From RGIG9115 sp045649825 (lineage in GTDB: Bacteria; Bacillota; Clostridia; UBA1381): a stretch of DNA of 52,309 bases. Shown here piece after piece: positions 39,143 to 47,642 of this stretch (position 1 is the first letter of the stretch; every line of letters starts with the position of its first letter). The stretch covers positions 1 to 52,309 of the forward strand of contig JAZRQO010000006.1 of NCBI GenBank assembly GCA_045649825.1, read 5' to 3'. Both the position numbers and the translations under genes were made by a program. Below the pieces are notes generated by a model, which had not been told where the DNA came from, ran no database searches, and was given only the letters and a program-made list of their open reading frames with translations.

Positions 39143-40876
39143 ATGAAAAGAAATAGCAAACTTTTGGCATTTGTGATTGCTTTTGCAATGGTACTGTCTT
39201 TAGCTGTTGTTCCTGTATCTGCTGACGACGCTGTTAATATGGTTGGTACAATTAATGGCATTACTGATAATGTAATTTCGCAGACTCCAGGTGTTAAAGC
39301 TACAGACGGAGAAGAGCCAAGTTGGGTAATTTATGAAGGCGCCTACGCAGACGTTACTCTTACTTATAATGCTGATGGATCGGTTTCTGTTGACAGACCG
39401 AAAAAAAGTGGAGTTGCAGCTACAGCCAAGGTCCAAGCTGGAGTGGGAATAAGATATGAAAACTTGGGTCTTGAATCAGGTCGTACTTATGAAATCAGTT
39501 GTGAAATAATGGCTGATAAAACCCTGGCAGAAATGCAGGCAGTGGATTCAGGTGTTAAAGCAACACATTTTGCTGCTTACTTTATGTATCAACCTATTAC
39601 AGATGATGAGGGTACGAGAGGAACAACAGTTAGACTGGATGCCGACAAAATAACTTTTAATAGTGACACATATACAACACTAAAATCAGAGGTTAAGATC
39701 CCTGCTAACGAAACAGGATCAGGAGAATATGGTGTTGACTTGGTTTTCCAAGTGACTAATGATACATTTGCATATGCTATTCCATACAGAATAAAAAATG
39801 TAGCAGTGTATGATGTAACACCAGAAGACCCTAATGTTGAGCCATGTGAAGTGACTACAGATTTGGCTAACTATGCTTCAGGCGTATCTGTTAATCCTAC
39901 CATCAAGTATACTTTCAGCAATCCTATGCCTGAGCTTACAGCAGAGAACTTTGTTGTTTCAGAAGGTACAATTCCTACCGTTACAATTCCTACCGTTACA
40001 AAGAATGATGATGGAAGCTACGAAGTTGCACTTTCAGGTCTTGCAAACGAAACTGAATATACAATAACTCTTACAGATGTTAAGGATGACTATGACCAGT
40101 CAGTGGCTAATACACTTACATTTTTAACAGAGGGCTTCAGAAATTATGATTTTGAAACATTTACTGTTGATTCAGGAAATGCAACAACTAAAGAGTTAAC
40201 TGAAGTTGACGGAGAAGTATACGATGGCACCAAGAGCTTGAAAATTGTTACAGTTGGTGGAAAAGACCACGATGCACGATTCCATAATGCATTCAAAGGC
40301 ATTGTGCCGGGTAAAGATTATATCATTTCTTTCTACGCTAAGGCAGCTGAAGGTTCAACCAACACAGTGAAGTTTTACCTTTCTGGTGCGAACACATCAG
40401 GAAATAATAACAACATAAATCTTGATACAAGAAAAGTTGAAGAGGTTGAAATCGTTGACAGTGAGTGGAGAAAAGTAACCTGCTATATAACTGTTAAAGA
40501 TAATGCTGGTAAAAAGAACATGGGAATACATATGGGAGCAGCAGCAACTCAGGCTGGAACCTACTATGTAGATAATTTCGAGATTCACGAAGCATCAAAG
40601 CTTGATGTTGACGAAGCTATCGTTTCTTTAGCTAACACGAACAAGGATAACGGCCTTGAGCTTACACTTTATTCTGCTGAAGCTAAAACAATATACTTTG
40701 CAGCTGCTAAGTATGCAGATGGACAGCTTTCAGATATTAAGCTTGACACTGTAGAACTTACAGGTGCAGGAACTCAGACTGTTACACTCAGCGGAGTAAC
40801 AGATGAATATAAGATTTTCGTTTGGGACAGCAATCTTACACCTCTTAACAGTGTATTGTCATTAAGCGACTTCTAA
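39143..40876 (+). CDS. secreted multi-domain surface protein
   Basis: The 577-residue protein has a signal peptide (residues 1-31, cleavage after VSA). Residues about 235-335 resemble a bacterial Ig-like domain of the SbsA/Big_5 type (VSVNPTIKYTFSNPMPELTA). Residues about 340-485 resemble a CBM4/9-type carbohydrate-binding module (FETFTVDSGNATTKE to YYVDNFEIHEA), and a final Ig-like domain ends YKIFVWDSNLTPLNSV. No catalytic domain or wall anchor is seen, so glycan binding is likely. Start ATG 39143, because the AAGGAG at 39125 directly abuts the alternative ATG at 39131. A 15-bp tandem duplication lies inside (39968-39997). Confidence 0.82.
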   Translation: MKRNSKLLAFVIAFAMVLSLAVVPVSADDAVNMVGTINGITDNVISQTPGVKATDGEEPSWVIYEGAYADVTLTYNADGSVSVDRPKKSGVAATAKVQAGVGIRYENLGLESGRTYEISCEIMADKTLAEMQAVDSGVKATHFAAYFMYQPITDDEGTRGTTVRLDADKITFNSDTYTTLKSEVKIPANETGSGEYGVDLVFQVTNDTFAYAIPYRIKNVAVYDVTPEDPNVEPCEVTTDLANYASGVSVNPTIKYTFSNPMPELTAENFVVSEGTIPTVTIPTVTKNDDGSYEVALSGLANETEYTITLTDVKDDYDQSVANTLTFLTEGFRNYDFETFTVDSGNATTKELTEVDGEVYDGTKSLKIVTVGGKDHDARFHNAFKGIVPGKDYIISFYAKAAEGSTNTVKFYLSGANTSGNNNNINLDTRKVEEVEIVDSEWRKVTCYITVKDNAGKKNMGIHMGAAATQAGTYYVDNFEIHEASKLDVDEAIVSLANTNKDNGLELTLYSAEAKTIYFAAAKYADGQLSDIKLDTVELTGAGTQTVTLSGVTDEYKIFVWDSNLTPLNSVLSLSDF

Positions 40877-40881
40877 ATCCT

Positions 40882-40912
40882 AAAAGACGGCATTTCAATG
40901 CCGTCTTTTTTT
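40882..40912 (+). terminator. terminator after the second surface-protein gene
   Basis: The stem AAAAGACGGCAT / ATGCCGTCTTTT ends in a T run. Confidence 0.93.
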
Positions 40913-40955
40913 GTTGTGTAATAATGTGTTTCAGTAGTACCTGTATATTTTATAA

Positions 40956-40984
40956 TTGACAAAGTCAGGGAACTGTGATAGAAT
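40956..40984 (+). promoter_or_regulatory. promoter of the rpiB-fusion-isomerase operon
   Basis: TTGACA at 40956 and TAGAAT at 40979 with a 17-base spacer. The 118-base AT-rich leader to rpiB shows no clear structure. Confidence 0.78.
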
Positions 40985-41108
40985 AAGGATAGATTTAATA
41001 AATAGGTGATAAAATAACACAAATGTCGTTTTTTTACATATATTAGTCTGTATATTATATTGCTAACAATAAAATAAACAATTATATTAATATTAGGAGG
41101 AATGCGTT

Positions 41109-41558
41109 ATGAAAATAGCAATAGGAAATGACCACGTAGCAGTGGAAATGAAAAATCTTGTTAAGGAGCACTTGGAGAGCAAGGGCTACGAGGTTGTAAA
41201 CTTCGGAACTGACTCAGGAGAAAGAGCGAATTACCCCGTTTACGGTAAAAAGGTTGCTGATGCGGTTGCATCGGGAGAATGTGATTTCGGTGTACTCATC
41301 TGCGGAACAGGTGTTGGAATTTCACTTGCTGCAAATAAGGTAAAGGGAATAAGAGCCTGCGTTTGTTCAGACCCTTATACTGCACGTCTTACACGTCAGC
41401 ACAATAATGCAAACATAATCGCTTTCGGTGCACGTGTTGTAGGTCAGGAGCTTGCACTTATGATAGTTGATGAGTTCTTCGGTGCGGAATTTGAAGGTGG
41501 CAGACATCAGACAAGAATAGATATGATATCAGCTATCGAGAACGGCGAAGAAATCTGA
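41109..41558 (+). CDS. rpiB: RpiB-family sugar-phosphate isomerase (ribose-5-P / allose-6-P)
   Basis: RpiB interconverts ribose-5-P and ribulose-5-P, and in E. coli also allose-6-P and allulose-6-P. The 149-residue protein has the catalytic Cys65 in LICGTGVGISLAANK and His98 in RQHNNANIIAFGARVVG. GGRHQTRIDMISAIE closes the protein much as in E. coli RpiB. The ATG follows AGGAGG. The next gene is a ROK kinase fused to an epimerase of AlsE type, which favours the allose pathway here. The stop is 19 bases before the fusion gene start. Confidence 0.94.
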   Translation: MKIAIGNDHVAVEMKNLVKEHLESKGYEVVNFGTDSGERANYPVYGKKVADAVASGECDFGVLICGTGVGISLAANKVKGIRACVCSDPYTARLTRQHNNANIIAFGARVVGQELALMIVDEFFGAEFEGGRHQTRIDMISAIENGEEI

Positions 41559-41577
41559 ATCTGAAAGGGTGCATCAA

Positions 41578-43143
41578 ATGTATAGAGTAGGTATTGACAT
41601 CGGCGGAACAAAGATGAATATAGGTATTCTTGACGCCGATAATAAAATAATAATCAGCAAAAAGGTTTATATTAAAGATATAACCGATATAACAGTTGCA
41701 GTGAAAAACACTCTTCAGGAGCTTTGCAATGAAGCAGGTATCAGCTTCGATAGCCTCGCAACAGTGGGAATGGGAATACCCGGAACCGTAAGTGACGACG
41801 GCAAAAAGATTCTGAAGGCCCCAAACATCAGCATTTTGTCTGATGATGTTGCAATCAGGATTGAAAAAGAGCTTGGACTTCCCACAGCCCTTGTTCAGGA
41901 TTCCAGAGCTGCAGCATGGGGAGAATATCTCTGCGGCGGAGGAAAGGGAGCAGGAACAGTTGTTTGCGTAACTCTCGGCACGGGAATCGGAACAGGTATT
42001 GTTCTGGACGGAAAAATCTATAACGGAGCTTTGGGCAGTGCAGGTGAGCTTGGACATATTCCTGTATGTGAAAACGGACGTCCCTGCGGCTGCGGAAAAA
42101 CAGGCTGTCTTGAAAAGTACTGTGCAGGCGGCGGTCTTGATATAACTGCGGCTGAGCTTTTAGGCGAAGGTAAAACTGCGGCAGACCTTTTTGCAGAGGC
42201 GAAAGTAGGTAACGAAAAGGCTATAGAAAAAATAAACGAAGCCGTATCAATGCTTGGCGGTGCTTTAGTTAGCATAATAAACCTTTTATCTCCCGATTGT
42301 CTTCTCTTAAGCGGAGGACTTAGTGAGCAGGAGGAATTATACGTTAAACCCTTAATAGATTACATAACAAAGCATTGCTATACATCCGGAAAAATGCCTA
42401 TAATCAAAAAGGCAGAGCTTGGCGAAAGTGCACCCATGGTAGGTGCGGCACTTGTTCCCAACGCTCCAAAAAGAAAGCAGATTCTTTCTGCCTCAATAAT
42501 GTGTGCAGATTTTATGAACTTCGGAAAAGCCTTAAAGGAAATGGAAGATGCAGGAATAGAGTATCTCCACTGCGATATTATGGACAATCACTTTGTTCCG
42601 AACCTTATGCTCCCCATGGAGATGTTAAATAAAATCCATGAAGAAACACGTCTTCCTTTCGACTATCATATTATGGCATACAACCCTGAATCAATTATTG
42701 AAAAAATAACAATAAAAGAAGGGGACATTGTTGCAGTACACTATGAAGCAACACCACATCTTCATATGGTTATTAACAAAATTATCGAAAAAGGCGGTAA
42801 GGCGGCGGTTGCAATCAATCCGTCAACACCAATATCCGTTCTTGACGAAATTTTGCCATACTTGCATATGGTGCTTATTATGAGCGTAAACCCCGGATTT
42901 GCAGGTCAGAAAATCGTTCCGACGAGTTTTGACAAAATAAAGCGTATGCGTGAAAAGCTCGACAATGAGGGATATTCAGACGTAATAATCGAAGTAGACG
43001 GTAACTGCAGCTTTGAAAATGTACCCAAGATGTACAAAGCAGGAGCAGAAATATTCGTTGTCGGAACTTCAAGCGTATTTAAAAAAGGCCTGACAATTAA
43101 AGAAGGAGCAGATAAGCTCTTTGAAACATTAAAAGGTGAATAA
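41578..43143 (+). CDS. fused ROK sugar kinase and ribulose/allulose-phosphate 3-epimerase
   Basis: The 521-residue protein joins two enzymes. Residues 1-300 are a ROK kinase: GIDIGGTKMNIGI for ATP, GALGSAGELGHIPV for the sugar, and CGCGKTGCLEKYC as the zinc cluster. Residues about 305-521 are an epimerase of the ribulose-phosphate 3-epimerase fold: HCDIMDNHFVPNL, MSVNPGFAGQKIVP, IEVDGNCSFENVPKM and VVGTSSVF. The EVDGNC motif resembles AlsE (EVDGSC), not the EVDGGV of ordinary Rpe. With rpiB upstream this suggests D-allose to fructose-6-P. ATG 41578 follows AAAGGG. Confidence 0.9.
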   Translation: MYRVGIDIGGTKMNIGILDADNKIIISKKVYIKDITDITVAVKNTLQELCNEAGISFDSLATVGMGIPGTVSDDGKKILKAPNISILSDDVAIRIEKELGLPTALVQDSRAAAWGEYLCGGGKGAGTVVCVTLGTGIGTGIVLDGKIYNGALGSAGELGHIPVCENGRPCGCGKTGCLEKYCAGGGLDITAAELLGEGKTAADLFAEAKVGNEKAIEKINEAVSMLGGALVSIINLLSPDCLLLSGGLSEQEELYVKPLIDYITKHCYTSGKMPIIKKAELGESAPMVGAALVPNAPKRKQILSASIMCADFMNFGKALKEMEDAGIEYLHCDIMDNHFVPNLMLPMEMLNKIHEETRLPFDYHIMAYNPESIIEKITIKEGDIVAVHYEATPHLHMVINKIIEKGGKAAVAINPSTPISVLDEILPYLHMVLIMSVNPGFAGQKIVPTSFDKIKRMREKLDNEGYSDVIIEVDGNCSFENVPKMYKAGAEIFVVGTSSVFKKGLTIKEGADKLFETLKGE

Positions 43144-43178
43144 TCTGCATAAGCAGAGTATAAATGGAGGAAAATAAA

Positions 43179-44012
43179 ATGGCAGACTTAAAAGTAGGAA
43201 TTCAGCTCTACTCACTTCGTGATAAAATGGAAGCTGATATGTACGGAACACTCAAGGCTGTAAAAGAAATGGGTTATGACTGTGTTGAATTTGCAGGCTA
43301 TTTCGGAAAAACAGCTGAGGAAATCAGAGGAATGCTTGACGAGCTTGGTCTTGAATGTATTTCAGTTCATCAGACAATTGACTGGTATGAAAAAGACGGT
43401 GTTGACGCTGTTAATTTTGTAAAGGCACTTGGTGCAAAGTACTCAGCAATTCCCTGGTATAAGGTTGAAGAATATCACAACAACTGGGACGCAACAATTG
43501 AAAAGTTTTCAAAGGTAGGAAAGCTCCTTTCAGAAAACGGACTTAAAATGCTTTACCACAACCATGATTTTGAGTTCGAGAAAAAGGATGGCGAAATCAT
43601 AATTGACAAGCTCTATAGCACAGTTGATTCAAATTACTTAAATCCCGAATTTGATACTTGCTGGATTAAGTATGCAGGTTATGAGCCTACAGAGTACCTT
43701 GCAAAATATGCAGGCAGAATTAACGTGGTACATATCAAGGACTTCTGGGCAAAGAAGCTTGCAAATGGCCCTGTTTATGCACTTATCGACAGTAAGGGTG
43801 CAGTAAAAGACGGTGAAAAGGCAGAAGAAACTGAAAGAGAATTTGAATTCAGACCTGTTGGAAGCGGTATTCAGGATGTTAAGTCAATCGTTGAAGCTTC
43901 AATCAAAGCAGGAGCAGAATATATTATAGTAGAACAGGATCAGTGGTATGAAGGCGACAATCTTGCAGATGCAAAGAAGAGCCGTGATTATCTTAAGAGC
44001 CTGGGATATTAA
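43179..44012 (+). CDS. sugar phosphate isomerase/epimerase (TIM barrel)
   Basis: The 277-residue protein belongs to the xylose isomerase-like/AP endonuclease 2 barrel family. VGIQLYSLRDKMEADMYGTL is the typical start; YHNHDFEFEKK, FDTCWIKYAGYEP, VVHIKDFWAK and IIVEQDQWYEG carry the metal-binding His, Glu and Asp. Similar proteins isomerise inositols, keto-sugars or tagatose-type sugars. Its place as last gene of the rpiB operon suggests a role in feeding an unusual hexose into the pathway. ATG 43179 follows GGAGG. Confidence 0.88.
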   Translation: MADLKVGIQLYSLRDKMEADMYGTLKAVKEMGYDCVEFAGYFGKTAEEIRGMLDELGLECISVHQTIDWYEKDGVDAVNFVKALGAKYSAIPWYKVEEYHNNWDATIEKFSKVGKLLSENGLKMLYHNHDFEFEKKDGEIIIDKLYSTVDSNYLNPEFDTCWIKYAGYEPTEYLAKYAGRINVVHIKDFWAKKLANGPVYALIDSKGAVKDGEKAEETEREFEFRPVGSGIQDVKSIVEASIKAGAEYIIVEQDQWYEGDNLADAKKSRDYLKSLGY

Positions 44013-44015
44013 TAA

Positions 44016-44048
44016 AAATTTGCAGGGCTTTAGCTCTGCAAATTTTTT
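44016..44048 (+). terminator. terminator of the rpiB operon
   Basis: The stem AAATTTGCAG / CTGCAAATTT with a T run. Confidence 0.9.
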
Positions 44049-44083
44049 GCAAAAAAAACCTTTTAAATTCCAAAAATTAAAAA

Positions 44084-44112
44084 GCATATTCCTCCGTGTT
44101 TTGAACAAAATA
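44084..44112 (+). promoter_or_regulatory. possible sigma-G promoter of the SASP gene
   Basis: GCATA at 44084 and CAAAATA at 44106 are 17 bases apart and match the sigma-G pattern (GMATR, CATAMTA) at most positions. The gene is a forespore gene by family, which supports the call. Confidence 0.5.
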
Positions 44113-44175
44113 TGAGTGTAGTCGACGAAAGTCGGCACGTTAATATAGATATTTTAAATTTAGGAGGAAACAAAA

Positions 44176-44370
44176 ATGAGTAAGAACAAGATTATGGTTC
44201 CTGAAGCAAAACAGGCAATGGAAAACTTCAAAATGGAAGCAGCAAGAGAAGTTGGTGTAGATCTTAAGCAGGGTTACAACGGTGACCTCACTTCAAGACA
44301 GGCAGGCAGCGTAGGCGGTCAGATGGTAAAAAATATGATCAAGGACTACGAAAACAAAATTAAGGCGTAA
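44176..44370 (+). CDS. alpha/beta-type small acid-soluble spore protein
   Basis: SASPs coat and protect forespore DNA and feed outgrowth as amino acids. The 64-residue protein has EAKQAMENFKMEAAREVGVD and YNGDLTSRQAGSVGGQMVKN, the two diagnostic stretches, including the protease cleavage region around MEAAREVG. AGGAGG precedes the ATG. Confidence 0.96.
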   Translation: MSKNKIMVPEAKQAMENFKMEAAREVGVDLKQGYNGDLTSRQAGSVGGQMVKNMIKDYENKIKA

Positions 44371-44385
44371 GCATTATTTTGTTAA

Positions 44386-44426
44386 AAAAGGGACAGATGT
44401 GAACCATTTTCACATCTGTCCCTTTT
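44386..44426 (+). terminator. terminator after the SASP gene
   Basis: The 18-bp stem from AAAAGGGACAGATGTGAA to TTCACATCTGTCCCTTTT. Confidence 0.93.
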
Positions 44427-44445
44427 AGTTAAGAAGGAGCATAAT

Positions 44446-44610
44446 ATGTCAGAAAAGAAAAAAGAAATTCCTGATTTGTATTTCTACACTCCCATGCCCA
44501 AAATCCATCTTGAGCACTCAAATAAATACGACTTATATGAACGTGCGTTTCTTGAAAGAAATGATAAAAACAATTGTGAGTATTGTCTTAACACAACTAC
44601 TTGGGATTAA
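44446..44610 (+). CDS. 54-residue unknown protein
   Basis: The ATG at 44446 has AAGGAG 7 bases upstream. The product begins MSEKKKEIPDLYFYTPMPKI and ends NNCEYCLNTTTWD, rich in charged and aromatic residues with a CxxC pair. No family is recognised. The ribosome site and 54 open codons bracketed by terminators favour a real gene, although no promoter was found in the short gap after the SASP terminator. A spore role is only suggested by the neighbour. Confidence 0.65.
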   Translation: MSEKKKEIPDLYFYTPMPKIHLEHSNKYDLYERAFLERNDKNNCEYCLNTTTWD

Positions 44611-44647
44611 ACAGGGGAGTGTTGCATAATGCAACACTACCCTGTTT
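44609..44647. terminator. bidirectional terminator
   Basis: AAACAGGG / CCCTGTTT encloses a second stem GTGTTGC / GCAACAC. It separates the 54-residue gene from the converging V-ATPase operon. Confidence 0.85.
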
Positions 44648-44649
44648 AA

Positions 44650-45075
44650 TTATCCTAATGCAACCATACTGAAAACCAGTGCAAACAATGCAACGGTCTC
44701 ACAAAGACCTACAACAGTAATGTACTGCGAGAAGCCTTTTCCTGTTTCAGCCAAAGCGTCTGCACCTGCAGCACCTGCCTTGCCCTGAAAAACGGCAGAA
44801 AATGCCATTGCCACACCTGATGCAATTCCAAGACCGAATAAAAATCCGGGGTCTGCAGAAGATGCTTTCATCTGCTGCATCAGAAGGAATCCGTAAATCG
44901 TCTGAGTAAGCGGTGCACCGGCAAAAACGGTGAGTATGAACGGAGCCGCTTTATTGCTCATATAACACTTTTTCCATGCACCTATTGAAGCTTGACCTGC
45001 AATGCCGATACCAATGGCAGAGCCGATTGCAGCTATGCCCATAGCTAACGCTGTACTTAATAATCCTAAATTCAT
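44650..45075 (-). CDS. atpK: V-type ATP synthase subunit K (membrane rotor ring)
   Basis: The 141-residue proteolipid has four membrane helices in two hairpins. The first hairpin has Thr57-Gln58 (APLTQTIYGF) instead of a carboxylate; the second has Glu126 (GLCETVALF), the ion-binding residue. Gln97 in FQGKAGAAG matches another sodium ligand of Enterococcus hirae NtpK. Sodium rather than proton coupling is thus likely. It is the last gene of the operon. The product is shorter than typical 155-160-residue forms because of short loops. Confidence 0.94.
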   Translation of the reverse strand: MNLGLLSTALAMGIAAIGSAIGIGIAGQASIGAWKKCYMSNKAAPFILTVFAGAPLTQTIYGFLLMQQMKASSADPGFLFGLGIASGVAMAFSAVFQGKAGAAGADALAETGKGFSQYITVVGLCETVALFALVFSMVALG

Positions 45076-45097
45076 AAAAATTCTCCTTTATATTAAT

Positions 45098-46999
45098 TTA
45101 TTCTTTAAACGGTTTAAATTTATGTCCACTCCACGACATATCCAGGTGTGATGAAAATTCCAAGGTGTTGAGTCTGATTCCGTGAACGATAACGGACAGA
45201 ATGTTAAGGACCATATTAAGTCCATGACCGAACACCAAAAGGATAATCGCAAGTATCATAAACATAAAATTGCCCAGCAACGGACCTGCAAGTTCATTTA
45301 CCGTTGCGGATATTGCCGCACCTGCAAGCCCGACTGCCCATAGACGTATGTATGAAACGATATCCGAAAATACATTTACAACACCCAGTAATACCGAGAC
45401 AATATTGGTAAGACTTGCAAGAATTGATTTTATTATGTTGCCTTCGTAGTTTGAGAAAATAAAGCTTAAACAGAAGCCTGTTCCTATAAGTGCAATGGCA
45501 ACAGTGCCTACAGGTACGCCACTGATTACCAGTCCGAAACTAAATACTTCCGCGTTTACCACAAGGCTAAGCACTAAATAATAAATTCCGATTAGCTGCA
45601 GTATTGAGCCTGTATCTCCTAACATTTTTGCCGAGCCTCTGTTTCGCAAAGCACCTTTGACATGAGCTACCGTGAGCTGAATAAGAGCCAGTGTAAAACA
45701 GAATATTTGCAGGTTTTGTGCGGTTGTAAGTCCAACGCCGTCAGGAGTCCATGGAAGACTCCAGATTTTATCGGCATATACATTTGAAATAACAGGTATC
45801 GACAAAGCCTTAAGCCATCGTGGAAGCTGCTCCGGGGAAAGCCCGAACCATGTACAGGTAAGTGTACCCCATAATATTGTGGAAGCTCCGAAAAGCCCCA
45901 CAAGCAGAAAGGCGGGAGCAATTGGTTTTCTGTCGATTAATGATTTTATAATGGGAACTGCTGCTACGGTACAAATAAACAGTCCGTATCCGCCGTCACC
46001 AAAAATAATTCCGAAGAATAATAGTATAAACGCCAAAAACCAACCTGAAATGTCATACTCAAAATATCCGGGAACCGTACCCAAGAAATCAGTCAGCGGA
46101 TAAATAAGACTCACAAACTTATTGTTCTTAAGCTTGGTAGGAACATTGTCCTCCTCGCAGGGGTCTTCTACAAAAAGTCCCCAGGCATTATCTTTGGCTG
46201 CTTTTTTGAGCCTGTCAAGATTTTCCGCCTCAATATAGCCTTTGAAATAAGCAACGGTAATATCGCGGGTTTCATCACCTGAAAGTTTTTCAGAATTCAT
46301 ACCCGTAGCATAGGTTTCAAATTCGATTTTCTTTTCCAAAGCCTTTATTGCTTCTTTTAAGCTTTCAGCATAACCCGCGTAGCAAGATAACTGTTCGTCT
46401 ATCTCATTCATACGGTGGGTTAACTCAGCTGTTTTTTCTTTTATTTCGATTGTGGAAAGCTTTGGGAGCAGCAATCGGTAATTGTTAAGGGAAGAGGTGT
46501 CTGAACTTTCCGTATTAACCAACAAAAATTTCACCGTTGATTTGTTCTCGTCAAGTTTAACGGTTTTCATACTGTCGGGGAGAGCCGCATACTCCTGCTT
46601 CGGCATTTCATAAAATGCAACCTCCACTCCGTGGGACGCTAAATCCTTTATACTGTCCGGCTTAATATCGCCCCAGCTTTTCAAACGCTCAAGTTCGCTG
46701 TTAAGAGCAACTCGTTCCGACAAGCAGGAACTTTTATCCTCTGCAAGTCCTGCAATCTCACCGGCAAGAGCCAGAGATTTTGTAGTATCTGCTTCTTTAT
46801 CAGTTGCGTTTTTGTTTTTGCCAACTGTGAAAACCGCTTTTTCAAGTAAAGCAATTTGTTCTTTATATCGGTTAAGTTTTTCGCCGGAACCCTCAGTTAT
46901 TTCGATTTGAACAATTCCAAGTTTCCGGAGCTTTTTCAGGGTTTCAGATTTTTTGTCTCCCATAGTTATGAGAGTAATCTTTTTCATGGGTACTATCAT
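45098..46999 (-). CDS. atpI: V-type ATP synthase subunit I (subunit a)
   Basis: The 633-residue protein starts MIVPMKKITLITMGDKKS. Residues 1-310 form the cytoplasmic peripheral-stalk region with coiled-coil helices. The rest holds about seven membrane helices with the ion half-channel, including FADLVSYIRLWAVGLAG-like DIVSYIRLWAVGLAGAAIS with its essential arginine. The ATG at 46999 overlaps the stop of subunit D by four bases (ATGA), so the two are coupled. The in-frame ATG at 47008 is inside the D gene and less likely. Confidence 0.93.
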   Translation of the reverse strand: MIVPMKKITLITMGDKKSETLKKLRKLGIVQIEITEGSGEKLNRYKEQIALLEKAVFTVGKNKNATDKEADTTKSLALAGEIAGLAEDKSSCLSERVALNSELERLKSWGDIKPDSIKDLASHGVEVAFYEMPKQEYAALPDSMKTVKLDENKSTVKFLLVNTESSDTSSLNNYRLLLPKLSTIEIKEKTAELTHRMNEIDEQLSCYAGYAESLKEAIKALEKKIEFETYATGMNSEKLSGDETRDITVAYFKGYIEAENLDRLKKAAKDNAWGLFVEDPCEEDNVPTKLKNNKFVSLIYPLTDFLGTVPGYFEYDISGWFLAFILLFFGIIFGDGGYGLFICTVAAVPIIKSLIDRKPIAPAFLLVGLFGASTILWGTLTCTWFGLSPEQLPRWLKALSIPVISNVYADKIWSLPWTPDGVGLTTAQNLQIFCFTLALIQLTVAHVKGALRNRGSAKMLGDTGSILQLIGIYYLVLSLVVNAEVFSFGLVISGVPVGTVAIALIGTGFCLSFIFSNYEGNIIKSILASLTNIVSVLLGVVNVFSDIVSYIRLWAVGLAGAAISATVNELAGPLLGNFMFMILAIILLVFGHGLNMVLNILSVIVHGIRLNTLEFSSHLDMSWSGHKFKPFKE

Positions 47000-47628
47000 A
47001 ATGAACAAACCTGCCTTTCGGAAGATTCTGCATTACGAAGGGCTATCTTGCGTTTTGAAATTTTAGAACGCACCACAGCGCTTACCTGTTGGTCTGCCAT
47101 ATAAATTGATATTTTTTTAATGTTTTCCATTGTTTCAGGAATTTTAACCTTTTCAAAAAGATTAACTCTTTGAGAGGTTGCAAGAAGCTCAGCTTCCAGA
47201 AGTCGGACCTGTTCGTCTAACACTTCTGCCTGTAAATCAAGTGATATTGCCTTCTCCATATGGTTTGCAGCCATATCTACCCAAAGGGGAGTGCGGTACA
47301 AATCATAGTCCCCGCGGGAAAAATCCGCCCCCTCAAATGTAGGAATTTCAACACCTGCAATATTTCCTTTGCCTTTGCGGATATTTTTCACCGTGATTAT
47401 ACCATGAGGAAAAGCATCTTTTTCGCTGAAAACGGCAATCCAGTCTGAAAAACCATTTTCAAGCTCTGATTTTTCATTTCTTATTTCCGTCGCCATTGCT
47501 TCAATAGCACGGATTTCTGCTTGAAGCTGTTGTTTTTTTAGTGTCAGAGTAGGCAAATATCTCCTGTACATTTTCAGGGCATCTTTTTGCACCTTCAACT
47601 CGTTTTTAGTTAATTTAATCTTTGACAA
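46996..47628 (-). CDS. atpD: V-type ATP synthase subunit D (central shaft)
   Basis: The 210-residue protein is mostly two long helices that form the rotating shaft. LTKNELKVQKDALKMYRRYL at the N-terminus and the C-terminal RVNLFEKVKIPETMENIKKI are typical of NtpD. It starts at TTG 47628 with GGAGGG 8 bases upstream, and follows subunit B by 14 bases. Confidence 0.92.
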   Translation of the reverse strand: MSKIKLTKNELKVQKDALKMYRRYLPTLTLKKQQLQAEIRAIEAMATEIRNEKSELENGFSDWIAVFSEKDAFPHGIITVKNIRKGKGNIAGVEIPTFEGADFSRGDYDLYRTPLWVDMAANHMEKAISLDLQAEVLDEQVRLLEAELLATSQRVNLFEKVKIPETMENIKKISIYMADQQVSAVVRSKISKRKIALRNAESSERQVCSL

Positions 47629-47642
47629 ATTTGTAGCCCTCC

